Assembly (NCBI RefSeq): GCF_007858185.1
Contig: NZ_VFES01000001.1
Coordinates: forward strand, 1-64,000
Length of the DNA stretch: 64,000 bases
Direction: 5' to 3'
Source: Pseudomonas grimontii
GTDB lineage: Bacteria > Pseudomonadota > Gammaproteobacteria > Pseudomonadales > Pseudomonadaceae
Each line of letters opens with the position of its first letter. Position 1 is the first letter of the stretch. This document shows positions 17,232 through 26,951 of this stretch, piece by piece. Under the pieces are notes generated by a model. That model saw only the letters and a program-made list of their open reading frames with translations. It was not told where the DNA came from and searched no databases. A program made the position numbers and the translations under genes.

Positions 17232-18521
17232 ATGACTGCCACCTCTGTTCCACAGGCGCAGCGTTTTTCCCGTTCCGACTACAAAACCCTGGGCCTGGCC
17301 GCCTTGGGCGGAGCCTTGGAAATCTACGACTTCATTATTTTCGTGTTTTTTGCGCTGACCCTCAGCCAACTGTTCTTCCCGCCGGAAATGCCCGAGTGGC
17401 TGCGTCTGCTGCAAAGCTTCGGCATCTTTGTCACCGGCTACCTCGCGCGCCCACTGGGCGGCATCCTCATGGCGCACTTCGCCGATCATCTGGGGCGCAA
17501 GCGCGTGTTCAGCCTGAGCATCCTGATGATGGCGTTGCCCTGCTTGCTGATCGGGATCATGCCCACCTACGCACAGATCGGCTACTTCGCACCGCTGATC
17601 CTGCTGGCGCTGCGTGTGCTGCAAGGCGCGGCGGTGGGCGGTGAAGTGCCGAGCGCCTGGACCTTCGTCGCCGAACACGCACCGCGCAACCATCGTGGCT
17701 ACGCCTTGGGCTTCCTGCAAGCCGGCCTGACCTTCGGCTACCTGCTCGGTGCGCTGACTGCCACGCTGCTGGCGCAAGTCTTCACCCCGGCCGAAATTCT
17801 CGACTACGCCTGGCGTTTCCCCTTCCTGCTCGGCGGTGTGTTCGGCGTGATCGGCGTGTGGCTGCGGCGTTGGCTCAGCGAAACCCCGGTCTTCCTCGAA
17901 ATGCAGGCCCGCCGCCAGGCCGCCGCCGAGATGCCGCTGCGCACCGTATTGCGTGACCATCGCGCCGTGCTGCTGCCGGCGATGATCCTCACCTGCGTGC
18001 TCACCTCCGCCGTGGTGGTGCTGGTGGTCATCACCCCGACCATGATGCAGAAAACCTTCGGCATGAGCCCCAGCCACACCTTTGCCTTGAGCGCCCTGGG
18101 CATCGTCTTCCTGAATATCGGCTGCGTCCTCGCCGGCCTGCTGGTGGACCGCATTGGTGCCTGGCGCGCGGTACTGGTCTACAGCCTGCTGCTGCCGGTG
18201 GGTATTTTCGTGCTGTACGCCAGCCTGATCAGCGGCGGCATCTGGCTCGGCGCGGCGTATGCGCTGGCGGGCTTGAGTTGCGGGGTGGTCGGTGCGGTGC
18301 CATCGGTGATGGTCGGCCTGTTTCCGGCGCAGGTGCGGGTGTCGGGAATTTCCTTCACCTACAACATCGCCTATGCACTCTGGGCGAGTACCACGCCGCT
18401 GATGTTGATCGCGTTGATGCCGACCAGCCCATGGATTTGCGTGGGTTATTGCGTGGTGATGGGCGCGGTGGGGGTGGCAAGTGTGGCGCTGTTTGGTAAG
18501 CGCCACACCTTGGCGGCCTGA
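17232..18521 (+). CDS. MFS transporter, metabolite:H+ symporter type
   Basis: This 429-residue protein has 12 hydrophobic segments and the MHS-type signature: GGALEIYDFIIFVFF in TM1, ARPLGGILMAHFADHLGRKR in the TM2-TM3 loop, and RVLQGAAVGGEVPSAWTFVAEHAP in TM4. Such symporters carry organic acids (citrate, alpha-ketoglutarate, proline and others) with protons. The substrate cannot be fixed from sequence. It ends 3 bases before the convergent gluconate transporter gene with no room for a terminator. Confidence 0.85.
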   Translation: MTATSVPQAQRFSRSDYKTLGLAALGGALEIYDFIIFVFFALTLSQLFFPPEMPEWLRLLQSFGIFVTGYLARPLGGILMAHFADHLGRKRVFSLSILMMALPCLLIGIMPTYAQIGYFAPLILLALRVLQGAAVGGEVPSAWTFVAEHAPRNHRGYALGFLQAGLTFGYLLGALTATLLAQVFTPAEILDYAWRFPFLLGGVFGVIGVWLRRWLSETPVFLEMQARRQAAAEMPLRTVLRDHRAVLLPAMILTCVLTSAVVVLVVITPTMMQKTFGMSPSHTFALSALGIVFLNIGCVLAGLLVDRIGAWRAVLVYSLLLPVGIFVLYASLISGGIWLGAAYALAGLSCGVVGAVPSVMVGLFPAQVRVSGISFTYNIAYALWASTTPLMLIALMPTSPWICVGYCVVMGAVGVASVALFGKRHTLAA

Positions 18522-18524
18522 AGG

Positions 18525-19895
18525 TCAGGTCAAGAAGTGCCACAGCACCAGCGTACCGACCAGGCCGACGACCGAAACAATCGTCTGCAACACCGACCAC
18601 ACCCAAATCGTCTGCTTCAGTTGCAAGCCAAAGTACTCGCGCACCATCCAGAACCCGGCATCGTTGACGTGGCAGAAGAACACCGAGCCGGCGCCGATCG
18701 CCAGCGCCACCAGTGAGCTTTGCGTCGCCGCCAACCCGGCCATCATCGGTGCGAGGATGCCGGCGGTCGTGGTGGTGGCGACCGTGGCCGAGCCGGTGGC
18801 CTGGCGCAGCGCCACGGCGATCAACCAGGCCAGCAGCAGGTACGGCATGTGCGCGCCTTCGGCGACTTTGCTGATGGTCTGGCTGACGCCGGCGTCGAGC
18901 AGGGTTTGCTTGAGGCCACCGCCGGCGCCGATGGTCAGCAGCAACACGGCGATGGGCGCGAGGGCCTTGCGCAGGGTGTTGCCGACTTCGGCGCGCGGCA
19001 TGCCGGCGGCCCAGCCCAGGCAGATCACGGCGGCGATCACGGCCAGGCCGAGGGCGATCAGCGGTTCGCCGAGGAATTTCAGGGTCAGGCCCACGCTGCT
19101 TTCGGCCGGCAGCGCGACTTTGGCCAAGGTGCTCCCGAGCATCAAAATCACCGGCAACAGAATGATCAGCAATGACACGCCAAAGCTAGGCTGGCGCGGG
19201 GCCTTGGGCGGGGCGCTGAACAGCGCGCCGATGTCGGCTGGCTCATCCACATGCAGGCGCTTGGACAGCCAGTTGCCATACAGCGGCCCGGCGAGGATCG
19301 CCGCCGGCACCGCCAGGCAGAAGCCCAGCAACATGGTCAGGCCCAGGTCGGCGTGCAATGCGCCCACCGCAATCAGCGGCCCTGGGTGCGGTGGCATCAA
19401 GGCGTGCAAGGTGGTCATGCCCGCCAGCGCCGGGATGGCGATTTTCAACAGCGGCTGGTTCGAACGTTTGGCCATCACAAAGATGATCGGCACCATCATC
19501 ACCAGGCCCACTTCGAAGAACAGCGGCAGGCCGATCACCATCGCCACCAGCGCCATCACCCACGGCAACGACTTGCCTTTGCCCAGCCCGAGCAGCGTGG
19601 TGGCGATGCGGTCGGCCGCGCCGGATTCCGCCATCAGCGCACCCAGCATCGAGCCCAGGGCGATGATGATCCCGGCTTCACCGAGGATCGCGCCAGCGCC
19701 TTTGCTGAAGGCTTTGGCCACCTCTTCCGCTGGCAGCCCAGCGCCGACCCCGGCGGTAAAGGTGCCGATCAGGATCGACAGGAACGGCGGCAATTTGGTC
19801 GCGCTGATCAGCACGATGATGCTGGCGATGGCCAGCAGTACGCAGAGCATGAGACGGGTGTCGTGAACCATCCACGCGGCAGTCGATAACGCCAA
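18525..19895 (-). CDS. gntT: Gluconate:H+ symporter, GntP family
   Basis: I choose the TTG at 19895 because AAGGAG lies exactly seven bases upstream; the next in-frame ATG (19871) has no site. This gives 456 residues, normal for GntP permeases. Family segments include LPPFLSILIGTFTAGVGAG, GLPLFFEVGLVMMVPI, LMPPHPGPLIAVGAL and the C-terminal CHVNDAGFWMVREYFGL. Family knowledge: uptake of gluconate or related sugar acids. No kinase or GntR gene is adjacent, so regulation is from elsewhere. Confidence 0.88.
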   Translation of the reverse strand: MALSTAAWMVHDTRLMLCVLLAIASIIVLISATKLPPFLSILIGTFTAGVGAGLPAEEVAKAFSKGAGAILGEAGIIIALGSMLGALMAESGAADRIATTLLGLGKGKSLPWVMALVAMVIGLPLFFEVGLVMMVPIIFVMAKRSNQPLLKIAIPALAGMTTLHALMPPHPGPLIAVGALHADLGLTMLLGFCLAVPAAILAGPLYGNWLSKRLHVDEPADIGALFSAPPKAPRQPSFGVSLLIILLPVILMLGSTLAKVALPAESSVGLTLKFLGEPLIALGLAVIAAVICLGWAAGMPRAEVGNTLRKALAPIAVLLLTIGAGGGLKQTLLDAGVSQTISKVAEGAHMPYLLLAWLIAVALRQATGSATVATTTTAGILAPMMAGLAATQSSLVALAIGAGSVFFCHVNDAGFWMVREYFGLQLKQTIWVWSVLQTIVSVVGLVGTLVLWHFLT

Positions 19896-20080
19896 GGCGG
19901 GACTCCTTATCGAACAGGTTGGGAAAATTGTTTCTTTTTGTTTCTTGTCCGAAAAGCATACCTGATAACGCCCGCCGCAGAGCCATTGCTGTCGGATTTG
20001 TAATCTTTGCTCCACCGCTCTGATAAGTCGCGAACGCTACATTCTCCCGGCTTTTACTTTATGGGCGTGGAACTCTCGTT

Positions 20081-21301
20081 ATGGCAATTTCCGTTAGAAA
20101 GCTGGTGGGGGCGACGTTGTTGTGGGGAGCTGCCAGCATTGCCCAGGCACAAACCCTCACCCTCGACGCCGCCCTGCAAACCGCCTTCGCCAACAACCCC
20201 GACCTGGCGGCTGCGCAATGGGAAATCGAGATCGCCGAGGGCGGTCGCCAGCAGGCCGGGCTGATCCCCAATCCGGTGGCGTCGTGGGATGCCGAAGACA
20301 CACGTCGCGATACGCGTACCACCACCCTCAAGCTAAGCCAAACCCTCGAGCTGGGCGGCAAGCGCGGTGCCCGCATTGACGTGGCGACGCGTGCCCAGGA
20401 CGCTGCCGCACTGGCCTTGGAACAGCGCCGCAATACGCTGCGCGCCGAGGTGATCGACGGCTATTACGGTGCCCTGCGCGCCCAGGAACGTCTCGACCTG
20501 GCGCAACGCTCCCTGGCCTTGGCCGAGCGCGGGCTGGTGGTCGCCAACGGTCGTGTCACCGCCGGCAAATCCTCACCGGTGGAAGCCACGCGGGCCCAGG
20601 TGCAGTTGTCGCAGATCCGCCTCGAATTCAACCGCGCGCACATGGGCCTCACCGACGCCTATCGCCGCCTGGCCGCCAGTACCGGCAGCGCGGCGACCGA
20701 CTTCCAGGCTGTCGCCACGCCAAGCCACTCCACACCGCCGTTGCCCTCCGCCGCGCAACTGTTGGCGCGTCTTGAACAGACCGCCGAACTGCGCCTGGCC
20801 GAACTGCAGATCGTGCAGCACGAAGCCAGCGTAGGCCTGGAAAAAGCCCAGCGTATTCCCGACCTCGATGTATCGATTGGCAGTCAGTACGACGCCAGTG
20901 TGCGCGAGCGGGTGAACCTGGTCGGCGTGTCGATGCCGATTCCGTTGTTCAACCGCAACCAGGGCAACGTACTCGCCGCCACGCGCCGTGCCGATCAGGC
21001 CCGCGACCTGCGCAACGCTACCGAATTGCGCCTGCGTACCGAAACCCGCCAGGCCCTGGACCTGTGGCAAACCGCGAATACTGAAGTGCGCGCATTCAAC
21101 CAGCAGATCCTGCCCGCCGCCCAAAGCGCGGTGGACAGCGCCACCCGCGGCTTCGAGATGGGCAAGTTCAACTTCCTCGACGTGCTCGACGCCCAGCGCA
21201 CCCTGATCGCGGCGCGCACCCAATACCTTGCGGCCACCGCCCAGGCTACCGATGCCTGGCTGCGCATCGAACGGATTTACGGCGACCTCGCCCGGTTTTG
21301 A
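20081..21301 (+). CDS. czcC: CzcC-like outer-membrane efflux protein (TolC family)
   Basis: This 406-residue outer-membrane protein has a signal peptide ending at IAQA-QT (residue about 23). Two TolC-type helical repeats (OEP domains) follow, with the motifs PNPVASWDAE and PLFNRNQGN, and GKFNFLDVLDAQRTL at the end of the second repeat. It is the first gene of czcCBA, 18 bases before czcB. Family knowledge: it forms the outer-membrane channel of a Czc-type RND pump exporting divalent cations (Zn, Cd, Co). Confidence 0.9.
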   Translation: MAISVRKLVGATLLWGAASIAQAQTLTLDAALQTAFANNPDLAAAQWEIEIAEGGRQQAGLIPNPVASWDAEDTRRDTRTTTLKLSQTLELGGKRGARIDVATRAQDAAALALEQRRNTLRAEVIDGYYGALRAQERLDLAQRSLALAERGLVVANGRVTAGKSSPVEATRAQVQLSQIRLEFNRAHMGLTDAYRRLAASTGSAATDFQAVATPSHSTPPLPSAAQLLARLEQTAELRLAELQIVQHEASVGLEKAQRIPDLDVSIGSQYDASVRERVNLVGVSMPIPLFNRNQGNVLAATRRADQARDLRNATELRLRTETRQALDLWQTANTEVRAFNQQILPAAQSAVDSATRGFEMGKFNFLDVLDAQRTLIAARTQYLAATAQATDAWLRIERIYGDLARF

Positions 21302-21319
21302 TTTTTTCTGGAGTGCCTT

Positions 21320-22426
21320 ATGAACAAACGACACGGCGTGGCGCTTGCCGTCGCCTTGGGCCTGATGCTGTCCGGCGTGGCCAATGCCGAGGAAGAAGAA
21401 GGCAAGCTTGAGCTGACTGAACAGCAAATCCAGGCCGCCGGTATCGAACTTGCCGAGGCCCAACCCCAGTCGATCAGCACACTGCTGACGCTGCCGGGGG
21501 AGGTGCGTTTCGACGAAGACCGCACCTCGCACATCGTCCCGCGCGCGGCCGGTGTGGTGGAGTCGGTGAAGGTCAATCTGGGCCAGGCAGTGAAGAAGGG
21601 CGAGCTGCTTGCGGTGATCGCCAGCCAGCAGATTTCCGACCAGCGCAGTGAGCTGGCAGCCAGCGAGCGCCGGGTTGAACTGGCGCGTATCACCTTCCAG
21701 CGTGAACGCCAGTTGTGGCAGGACAAGATCTCCGCCGAGCAGGATTACCTGCTGGCGCGCCAAACCTTGCAAGAAGCCGAAATTGCGCTGAACAATGCCC
21801 GCCAAAAGATGACCGCGCTCAGCGGCAACACCGTGCTGGTCGGTGGCAATCGTTACGAGCTGCGGGCGCCGTTCGCAGGTGTAGTGGTGGAAAAACACCT
21901 CGGCGTCGGCGAGGTGGTGAGCGAGACCAGCAACGCCTTCACGCTTTCTGACCTGTCGCAGGTATGGGTCACCTTTGGCGTATTTCCCAAGGATTTGAAC
22001 AAGGTCCGACTCGGCAAACCGGTGAAGGTCAGCTCCACGGAAATGGGCACCGACGTGCTGGGCACCGTGGCTTATGTCGGCAATTTGCTCGGCGAGCAAA
22101 CACGCACCGCCACCGTCCGCGTGACGGTGCCCAACCCCGATGACGCCTGGCGTCCAGGGCTGTTTGTCACCGTGCAACTGGCCACGGACACCTACCAGGC
22201 CAAGGTCACCGTGCCGCAAACGGCGATCCAGACCGTCGAGGAAAAACCGTCGGTATTCGTACGCACGCCAGACGGTTTTATCACCCGCCATCTCGAACTG
22301 GGCGCCAGTGAGAACGGCTACGTCGAAGTGCGCCAGGGCCTGGAGGCCGGTGCCCAGGTGGCCACCACCGGCAGCTTCATCCTCAAGTCCGAATTGGGCA
22401 AGGGCTCGGCCGAGCACGCCCATTGA
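21320..22426 (+). CDS. czcB: CzcB-like periplasmic adaptor (RND membrane-fusion protein)
   Basis: This 368-residue protein has a signal peptide ending ANA-EE. A lipoyl-type half motif (HIVPRAAGVVESVKVNLGQAVKKG) is followed by a helical hairpin (residues about 100-160) and a beta-barrel domain with LSQVWVTFGVF. It is shorter than CzcB of Cupriavidus and lacks a histidine-rich metal-binding N-terminal domain. It links the inner-membrane pump to the outer-membrane channel. It is followed by czcA after 18 bases. Confidence 0.9.
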   Translation: MNKRHGVALAVALGLMLSGVANAEEEEGKLELTEQQIQAAGIELAEAQPQSISTLLTLPGEVRFDEDRTSHIVPRAAGVVESVKVNLGQAVKKGELLAVIASQQISDQRSELAASERRVELARITFQRERQLWQDKISAEQDYLLARQTLQEAEIALNNARQKMTALSGNTVLVGGNRYELRAPFAGVVVEKHLGVGEVVSETSNAFTLSDLSQVWVTFGVFPKDLNKVRLGKPVKVSSTEMGTDVLGTVAYVGNLLGEQTRTATVRVTVPNPDDAWRPGLFVTVQLATDTYQAKVTVPQTAIQTVEEKPSVFVRTPDGFITRHLELGASENGYVEVRQGLEAGAQVATTGSFILKSELGKGSAEHAH

Positions 22427-22444
22427 TCCTGCGAGTGATTTCTC

Positions 22445-25400
22445 ATGTTTGAGCGCCTTATCCAATTCGCCATCGAGCAGCGCATCATCGTGCTGCTGGC
22501 GGTGCTGTTGATGGCCGGTGTCGGCATCGCCAGCTATCAGAAACTGCCCATCGACGCGGTGCCCGACATCACCAATGTGCAGGTGCAGATCAACTCGGCG
22601 GCGGCCGGTTTTTCGCCGCTGGAAACCGAGCAGCGCATTACCTTTCCCATCGAAACCGCGATGGCCGGTTTGCCGGGGCTGCAGCAGACCCGTTCGTTGT
22701 CACGCTCCGGCTTGTCCCAGGTGACGGTGATCTTCAAGGACGGCACCGACCTGTTCTTCGCCCGCCAGTTGGTCAACGAGCGCCTGCAGGTGGCCCGCGA
22801 GCAATTGCCTACGGGGATCGAAACCGCGATGGGGCCGATTTCCACCGGCCTCGGGGAAATTTTCCTGTGGACCGTGGAGGCCGAAGAGGGCGCCCGCAAG
22901 GACGACGGCACGCCCTACACGCCGACCGACCTGCGGGTGATTCAGGACTGGATCATCAAGCCGCAGCTGCGCAACGTGCCCGGTGTGGCCGAGATCAACA
23001 CCATCGGCGGCTTCGCCAAGGAATATCAGATCGCCCCCGACCCCAAGCGCCTGGCGGCTTACAACCTGACCTTGAACGATCTGGTCACGGCGCTGGAGCG
23101 CAACAACGCCAACGTCGGCGCCGGGTACATCGAGCGCAGCGGCGAGCAATTGTTGATCCGCGCGCCGGGGCAGGTGGCGTCCATCGACGACATCGCCAAT
23201 ATCGTCATCACCACGTCCGACGGCACGCCGATCCGTGTGCGCAATGTCGCCCAGGTCGAGATCGGCCGTGAGCTGCGTACCGGCGCCGCCACGGAAAACG
23301 GCCGCGAAGTGGTGCTGGGCACGGTGTTTATGTTGATCGGAGAAAACAGCCGCACCGTGTCCCAGGCGGTGGCTTCCAGGCTCGAACAAATCAACCGCTC
23401 GTTGCCCGACGGTGTGGTGGCGGTTACCGTCTACGACCGCACCAACCTCGTCGAAAAAGCCATTGCCACCGTGAAGAAAAACCTCTTCGAGGGTGCGCTG
23501 CTGGTGGTCGCGGTGCTATTCCTGTTCCTCGGCAATATCCGCGCGGCGCTGATCACCGCGATGGTGATTCCCCTGGCGATGTTGTTCACCTTCACCGGCA
23601 TGTTTACCCACAAAGTCAGCGCCAACCTGATGAGCCTCGGCGCGCTGGACTTCGGCATTATCGTCGACGGCGCGGTGGTAATCGTCGAGAACGCCATCCG
23701 CCGCCTGGCCCATGCGCAGCAGCGCCATGGTCGCTTGCTGACCCGCAGCGAGCGCCTGCACGAAGTGTTCGCGGCGGCCAAGGAAGCACGGCGTGCGCTG
23801 ATCTTCGGGCAACTGATCATCATGGTCGTGTACCTGCCGATCTTCGCACTCACCGGAGTGGCCGGGAAGATGTTCCACCCCATGGCGTTTACCGTGGTGA
23901 TCGCGCTGCTGGGGGCGATGATTTTGTCGGTGACCTTCGTGCCGGCGGCGATTGCGCTGTTCGTCACCGGCAAGGTCAAGGAAGAAGAAAATCTGGTGAT
24001 GCGTACCGCACGCCGGGCCTATGCGCCGGTGCTGGACTGGGTGATGACCCGCCGGCCGCTGGTGTTCGGTCTGGCCGTGCTGACCATCGTCGCCTCGGGC
24101 GTGGTGGCCAGCCGCATGGGCAGTGAGTTTATCCCCAGCCTCAGTGAGGGCGACTTCGCCCAACAGGCCCTGCGCGTGCCCGGCACCAGCCTGACGCAAT
24201 CGGTGCAGATGCAGCAGCAACTGGAAAAAACCTTGATGGCCCAGGTGCCGGAAATCGAGCGGGTATTTGCACGTACCGGTACGGCGGAAATCGCCTCCGA
24301 CCCGATGCCGCCGAATATTTCCGACAGCTACGTGATGCTTAAACCGAAGGCGCAGTGGCCGGATCCGAACAAATCCCGCGAAAGCCTGATCGCCGATATC
24401 CAACGCGCCAGTGCGATTGTGCCGGGCAGCGCGTACGAGTTGTCGCAACCGATCCAGCTGCGTTTCAACGAGCTGATTTCCGGGGTGCGCAGCGATGTCG
24501 CGGTGAAGGTGTTCGGCGACGACATGGCGGTGCTCAACACCACCGCCGCAGAAATTGCCGAGACCCTGCAAGGCCTCGATGGGGCTTCGGAGGTGAAGGT
24601 CGAACAGACTTCCGGCCTGCCGGTGCTGACCATCAATATCGACCGTGACAAGGCCGCGCGCTTCGGCCTGAATGTCGGCGATGTGCAGGACACCATTGCC
24701 GTCGCCGTCGGTGGGCGTCAGGCCGGTACCTTGTATGAAGGTGACCGGCGTTTCGACATGGTCGTGCGCTTGTCCGACGCGCTGCGTACTGACATCGATG
24801 GCTTGTCGCGGCTGCTGATTCCGGTGCCGGCGCTGGCCGGGAATGCGGCGGGGCAGTTGGGGTTTATTGCGTTGTCCCAGGTCGCCAGCCTGGACCTGGT
24901 GCTCGGCCCGAACCAGATCAGCCGCGAGAACGGCAAGCGCCTGGTGATCGTCAGTGCCAACGTGCGCGGACGGGATATTGGTTCGTTCGTGGAAGAGGCC
25001 GAGGCTGCGATTACGGCGCAAGTGAAAGTGCCAGCGGGTTACTGGACCACCTGGGGCGGTCAGTTCGAACAACTGAAGGAAGCCTCCGAGCGTTTGCAAA
25101 TCGTGGTGCCGGTGGCGTTGCTGCTGGTGTTCGGGTTGTTGTTCATGATGTTCAACAACCTCAAGGACGGGCTGCTGGTGTTTACCGGGATTCCGTTCGC
25201 GTTGACCGGTGGGATCATGGCGCTGTGGCTGCGCGATATTCCGCTGTCGATCTCCGCAGGCGTGGGCTTTATCGCTTTGTCCGGCGTGGCGGTGCTCAAC
25301 GGCCTGGTGATGATTGCCTTCATCCGCAACCTGCGCGAGGAAGGGCGTTCGCTGTCGGTGGCAATCAATGAGGGCGCGCTGACCCGCCTGCGTCCGGTAT

Positions 25401-25591
25401 TGATGACCGCGCTGGTGGCCTCCCTGGGATTTATCCCCATGGCCCTGGCCACCGGCACCGGCGCCGAAGTGCAGCGTCCGTTGGCGACCGTGGTAATCGG
25501 CGGGATCATCTCTTCTACGTTGCTGACCTTGCTGGTGCTGCCGGCGTTGTACCAGTGGGCGCATCGCAAGGAAGAGGAAATACCAGGCTGA
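22445..25591 (+). CDS. czcA: CzcA-like heavy-metal RND pump
   Basis: This 1048-residue pump has the RND layout: 12 membrane segments and two large periplasmic loops. The heavy-metal signature DFGIIVDGAVVIVEN places D402, D408 and E415 exactly as in the proton-relay and divalent-metal motif of CzcA, unlike the monovalent (CusA) form, so Zn/Cd/Co are the expected substrates. It is the last gene of czcCBA. Its final 77 bases overlap the 3' end of the convergent sensor kinase gene. Confidence 0.92.
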   Translation: MFERLIQFAIEQRIIVLLAVLLMAGVGIASYQKLPIDAVPDITNVQVQINSAAAGFSPLETEQRITFPIETAMAGLPGLQQTRSLSRSGLSQVTVIFKDGTDLFFARQLVNERLQVAREQLPTGIETAMGPISTGLGEIFLWTVEAEEGARKDDGTPYTPTDLRVIQDWIIKPQLRNVPGVAEINTIGGFAKEYQIAPDPKRLAAYNLTLNDLVTALERNNANVGAGYIERSGEQLLIRAPGQVASIDDIANIVITTSDGTPIRVRNVAQVEIGRELRTGAATENGREVVLGTVFMLIGENSRTVSQAVASRLEQINRSLPDGVVAVTVYDRTNLVEKAIATVKKNLFEGALLVVAVLFLFLGNIRAALITAMVIPLAMLFTFTGMFTHKVSANLMSLGALDFGIIVDGAVVIVENAIRRLAHAQQRHGRLLTRSERLHEVFAAAKEARRALIFGQLIIMVVYLPIFALTGVAGKMFHPMAFTVVIALLGAMILSVTFVPAAIALFVTGKVKEEENLVMRTARRAYAPVLDWVMTRRPLVFGLAVLTIVASGVVASRMGSEFIPSLSEGDFAQQALRVPGTSLTQSVQMQQQLEKTLMAQVPEIERVFARTGTAEIASDPMPPNISDSYVMLKPKAQWPDPNKSRESLIADIQRASAIVPGSAYELSQPIQLRFNELISGVRSDVAVKVFGDDMAVLNTTAAEIAETLQGLDGASEVKVEQTSGLPVLTINIDRDKAARFGLNVGDVQDTIAVAVGGRQAGTLYEGDRRFDMVVRLSDALRTDIDGLSRLLIPVPALAGNAAGQLGFIALSQVASLDLVLGPNQISRENGKRLVIVSANVRGRDIGSFVEEAEAAITAQVKVPAGYWTTWGGQFEQLKEASERLQIVVPVALLLVFGLLFMMFNNLKDGLLVFTGIPFALTGGIMALWLRDIPLSISAGVGFIALSGVAVLNGLVMIAFIRNLREEGRSLSVAINEGALTRLRPVLMTALVASLGFIPMALATGTGAEVQRPLATVVIGGIISSTLLTLLVLPALYQWAHRKEEEIPG

Positions 25592-26951
25592 ACCGTGTAA
25601 ACCGGCCTGGTTGGCTGCTGACGTCGGCGTGCCCCTGATGCAGGTGCATGATCGACTGCACAATGGTCAGCCCCAGCCCGGTGCCACCTTCGGCGCGGGT
25701 GCGGCTGCTGTCGGCGCGGTAGAAACGTTCGAACAGATGCGGCAGGTGATGCGCTTCGATGCCCCGGCCGGGGTTGCCCACTGACAGTGCGACGCTCTGC
25801 TCGTAGGTTTCCACCAGCAACAACACGCTGGCGCCGCTGGGGGTATGGCGAATCGCGTTGGACAGCAGGTTGGAAATGGCGCGCTGGATCATCAGGCGAT
25901 CGCCCGTCACCCAGGCGTCGCCGCGCAGGCTGAGAGTGATCTGCTTGTCCTCGGCACTCAAGGAGAACAATTCGATCACCCGCTGCGCTTCGTCACCTAA
26001 CGACACGGCGGCAAATCCGGCCCGTGCCGCAGGGTGGCTGACCTGGGCCAGGAACAACATGTCGGAAACGATGCGCGACAGGCGCTCCATTTCTTCGGCG
26101 CAGGATTCCAGCCCGGCCTTGTATTCCTCCGAGGGCCGTTCGCGGGACAGGGTCACCTGGGCCTTGCCCATCAGGTTGGTCAACGGCGCGCGCAGTTCGT
26201 GGGCGAGGTCGTCGGAGAACTGCGACAACTGCTGTACCCCGGCATCGAGGCGGTTGAGCATCACGTTGAAGCCTTGGGCCAACTCGCCCAGTTCATTGGG
26301 CAGGTTATCCACGGACAGTCGATGGGTCAGGTCCTGGGTGGTGACTTGGGCCGCCACGTGGCTGAACTGCTTCAACGGCGCCAGCCCGCGTTGTACCAGC
26401 CACCAGGCGCCCATACCGATCAGGATCAACAGCAACGGCAAGGCGATCACCGTGGAGCGCAGGTAGGCGCTGAGCAGCGCTTCATCGTCGGAGCGGTCGA
26501 GCGACAGCAATACGCGCACATACTCGCCGCCGCGCAAGGGCATCACGTGGGTGGCGGTGAGGATGCGATTGTCGCGACCGTCTACCCAATTCATGTATGC
26601 CAAGGTTTTGCCGGCGGGCGCATCCAGCAACAACGGCTGCTGGGGTTTGGCGCCAACGCTGAGCAGCACGGGCGGGTCCGGCTGGACGCCGGTAATGGTC
26701 AGGTAAATGTTGTCGTGACCCATCACCAGGTCCAGCAGCGAATGTGGGCGGGCGGCGATATCCTGGGGTTTGAGGTCCTGGCGCAGGCTGTGTTCCAGTT
26801 GCTCCATCTTGTTTTCCAGGCCCTTGCGCGCGAGGTTTTCCAGCTCGTGGGTCAGCGCCAGGTACGCCAGGGTGGCGAGCAACACCACCAGCCCAGCGCC
26901 CATCAGGCTGACCGTCAGCCCCAGGCGCATCGACAGGCTGCTGGTCCTCAT
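25515..26951 (-). CDS. czcS: Heavy-metal sensor histidine kinase (CzcS/CopS/IrlB type)
   Basis: The start is ATG 26951, overlapping the regulator stop by 4 bases. The 478-residue kinase has TM1 (residues about 12-33), a periplasmic sensor domain, TM2 (about 165-190), HAMP, an H-box with the phosphorylated histidine in DLAHELRAPLTNL, an N box with SNLLSNAIRHTPSG, and G boxes near GGTGLGLTIVQSI. Its C-terminal tail is antisense to the end of czcA. Context indicates sensing of periplasmic Zn, Cd, Co or Cu and control of the neighbouring pump. Confidence 0.9.
   Translation of the reverse strand: MRTSSLSMRLGLTVSLMGAGLVVLLATLAYLALTHELENLARKGLENKMEQLEHSLRQDLKPQDIAARPHSLLDLVMGHDNIYLTITGVQPDPPVLLSVGAKPQQPLLLDAPAGKTLAYMNWVDGRDNRILTATHVMPLRGGEYVRVLLSLDRSDDEALLSAYLRSTVIALPLLLILIGMGAWWLVQRGLAPLKQFSHVAAQVTTQDLTHRLSVDNLPNELGELAQGFNVMLNRLDAGVQQLSQFSDDLAHELRAPLTNLMGKAQVTLSRERPSEEYKAGLESCAEEMERLSRIVSDMLFLAQVSHPAARAGFAAVSLGDEAQRVIELFSLSAEDKQITLSLRGDAWVTGDRLMIQRAISNLLSNAIRHTPSGASVLLLVETYEQSVALSVGNPGRGIEAHHLPHLFERFYRADSSRTRAEGGTGLGLTIVQSIMHLHQGHADVSSQPGRFTRFSLVFPLPCDAPTGTTPAAPARSAT

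Noticed and set aside
20573..25663. Long minus-strand frames (630 and 715 codons) across czcC-czcB and czcA
   Set aside because: Antisense shadows of well-supported RND genes with no start sites or recognisable domains.
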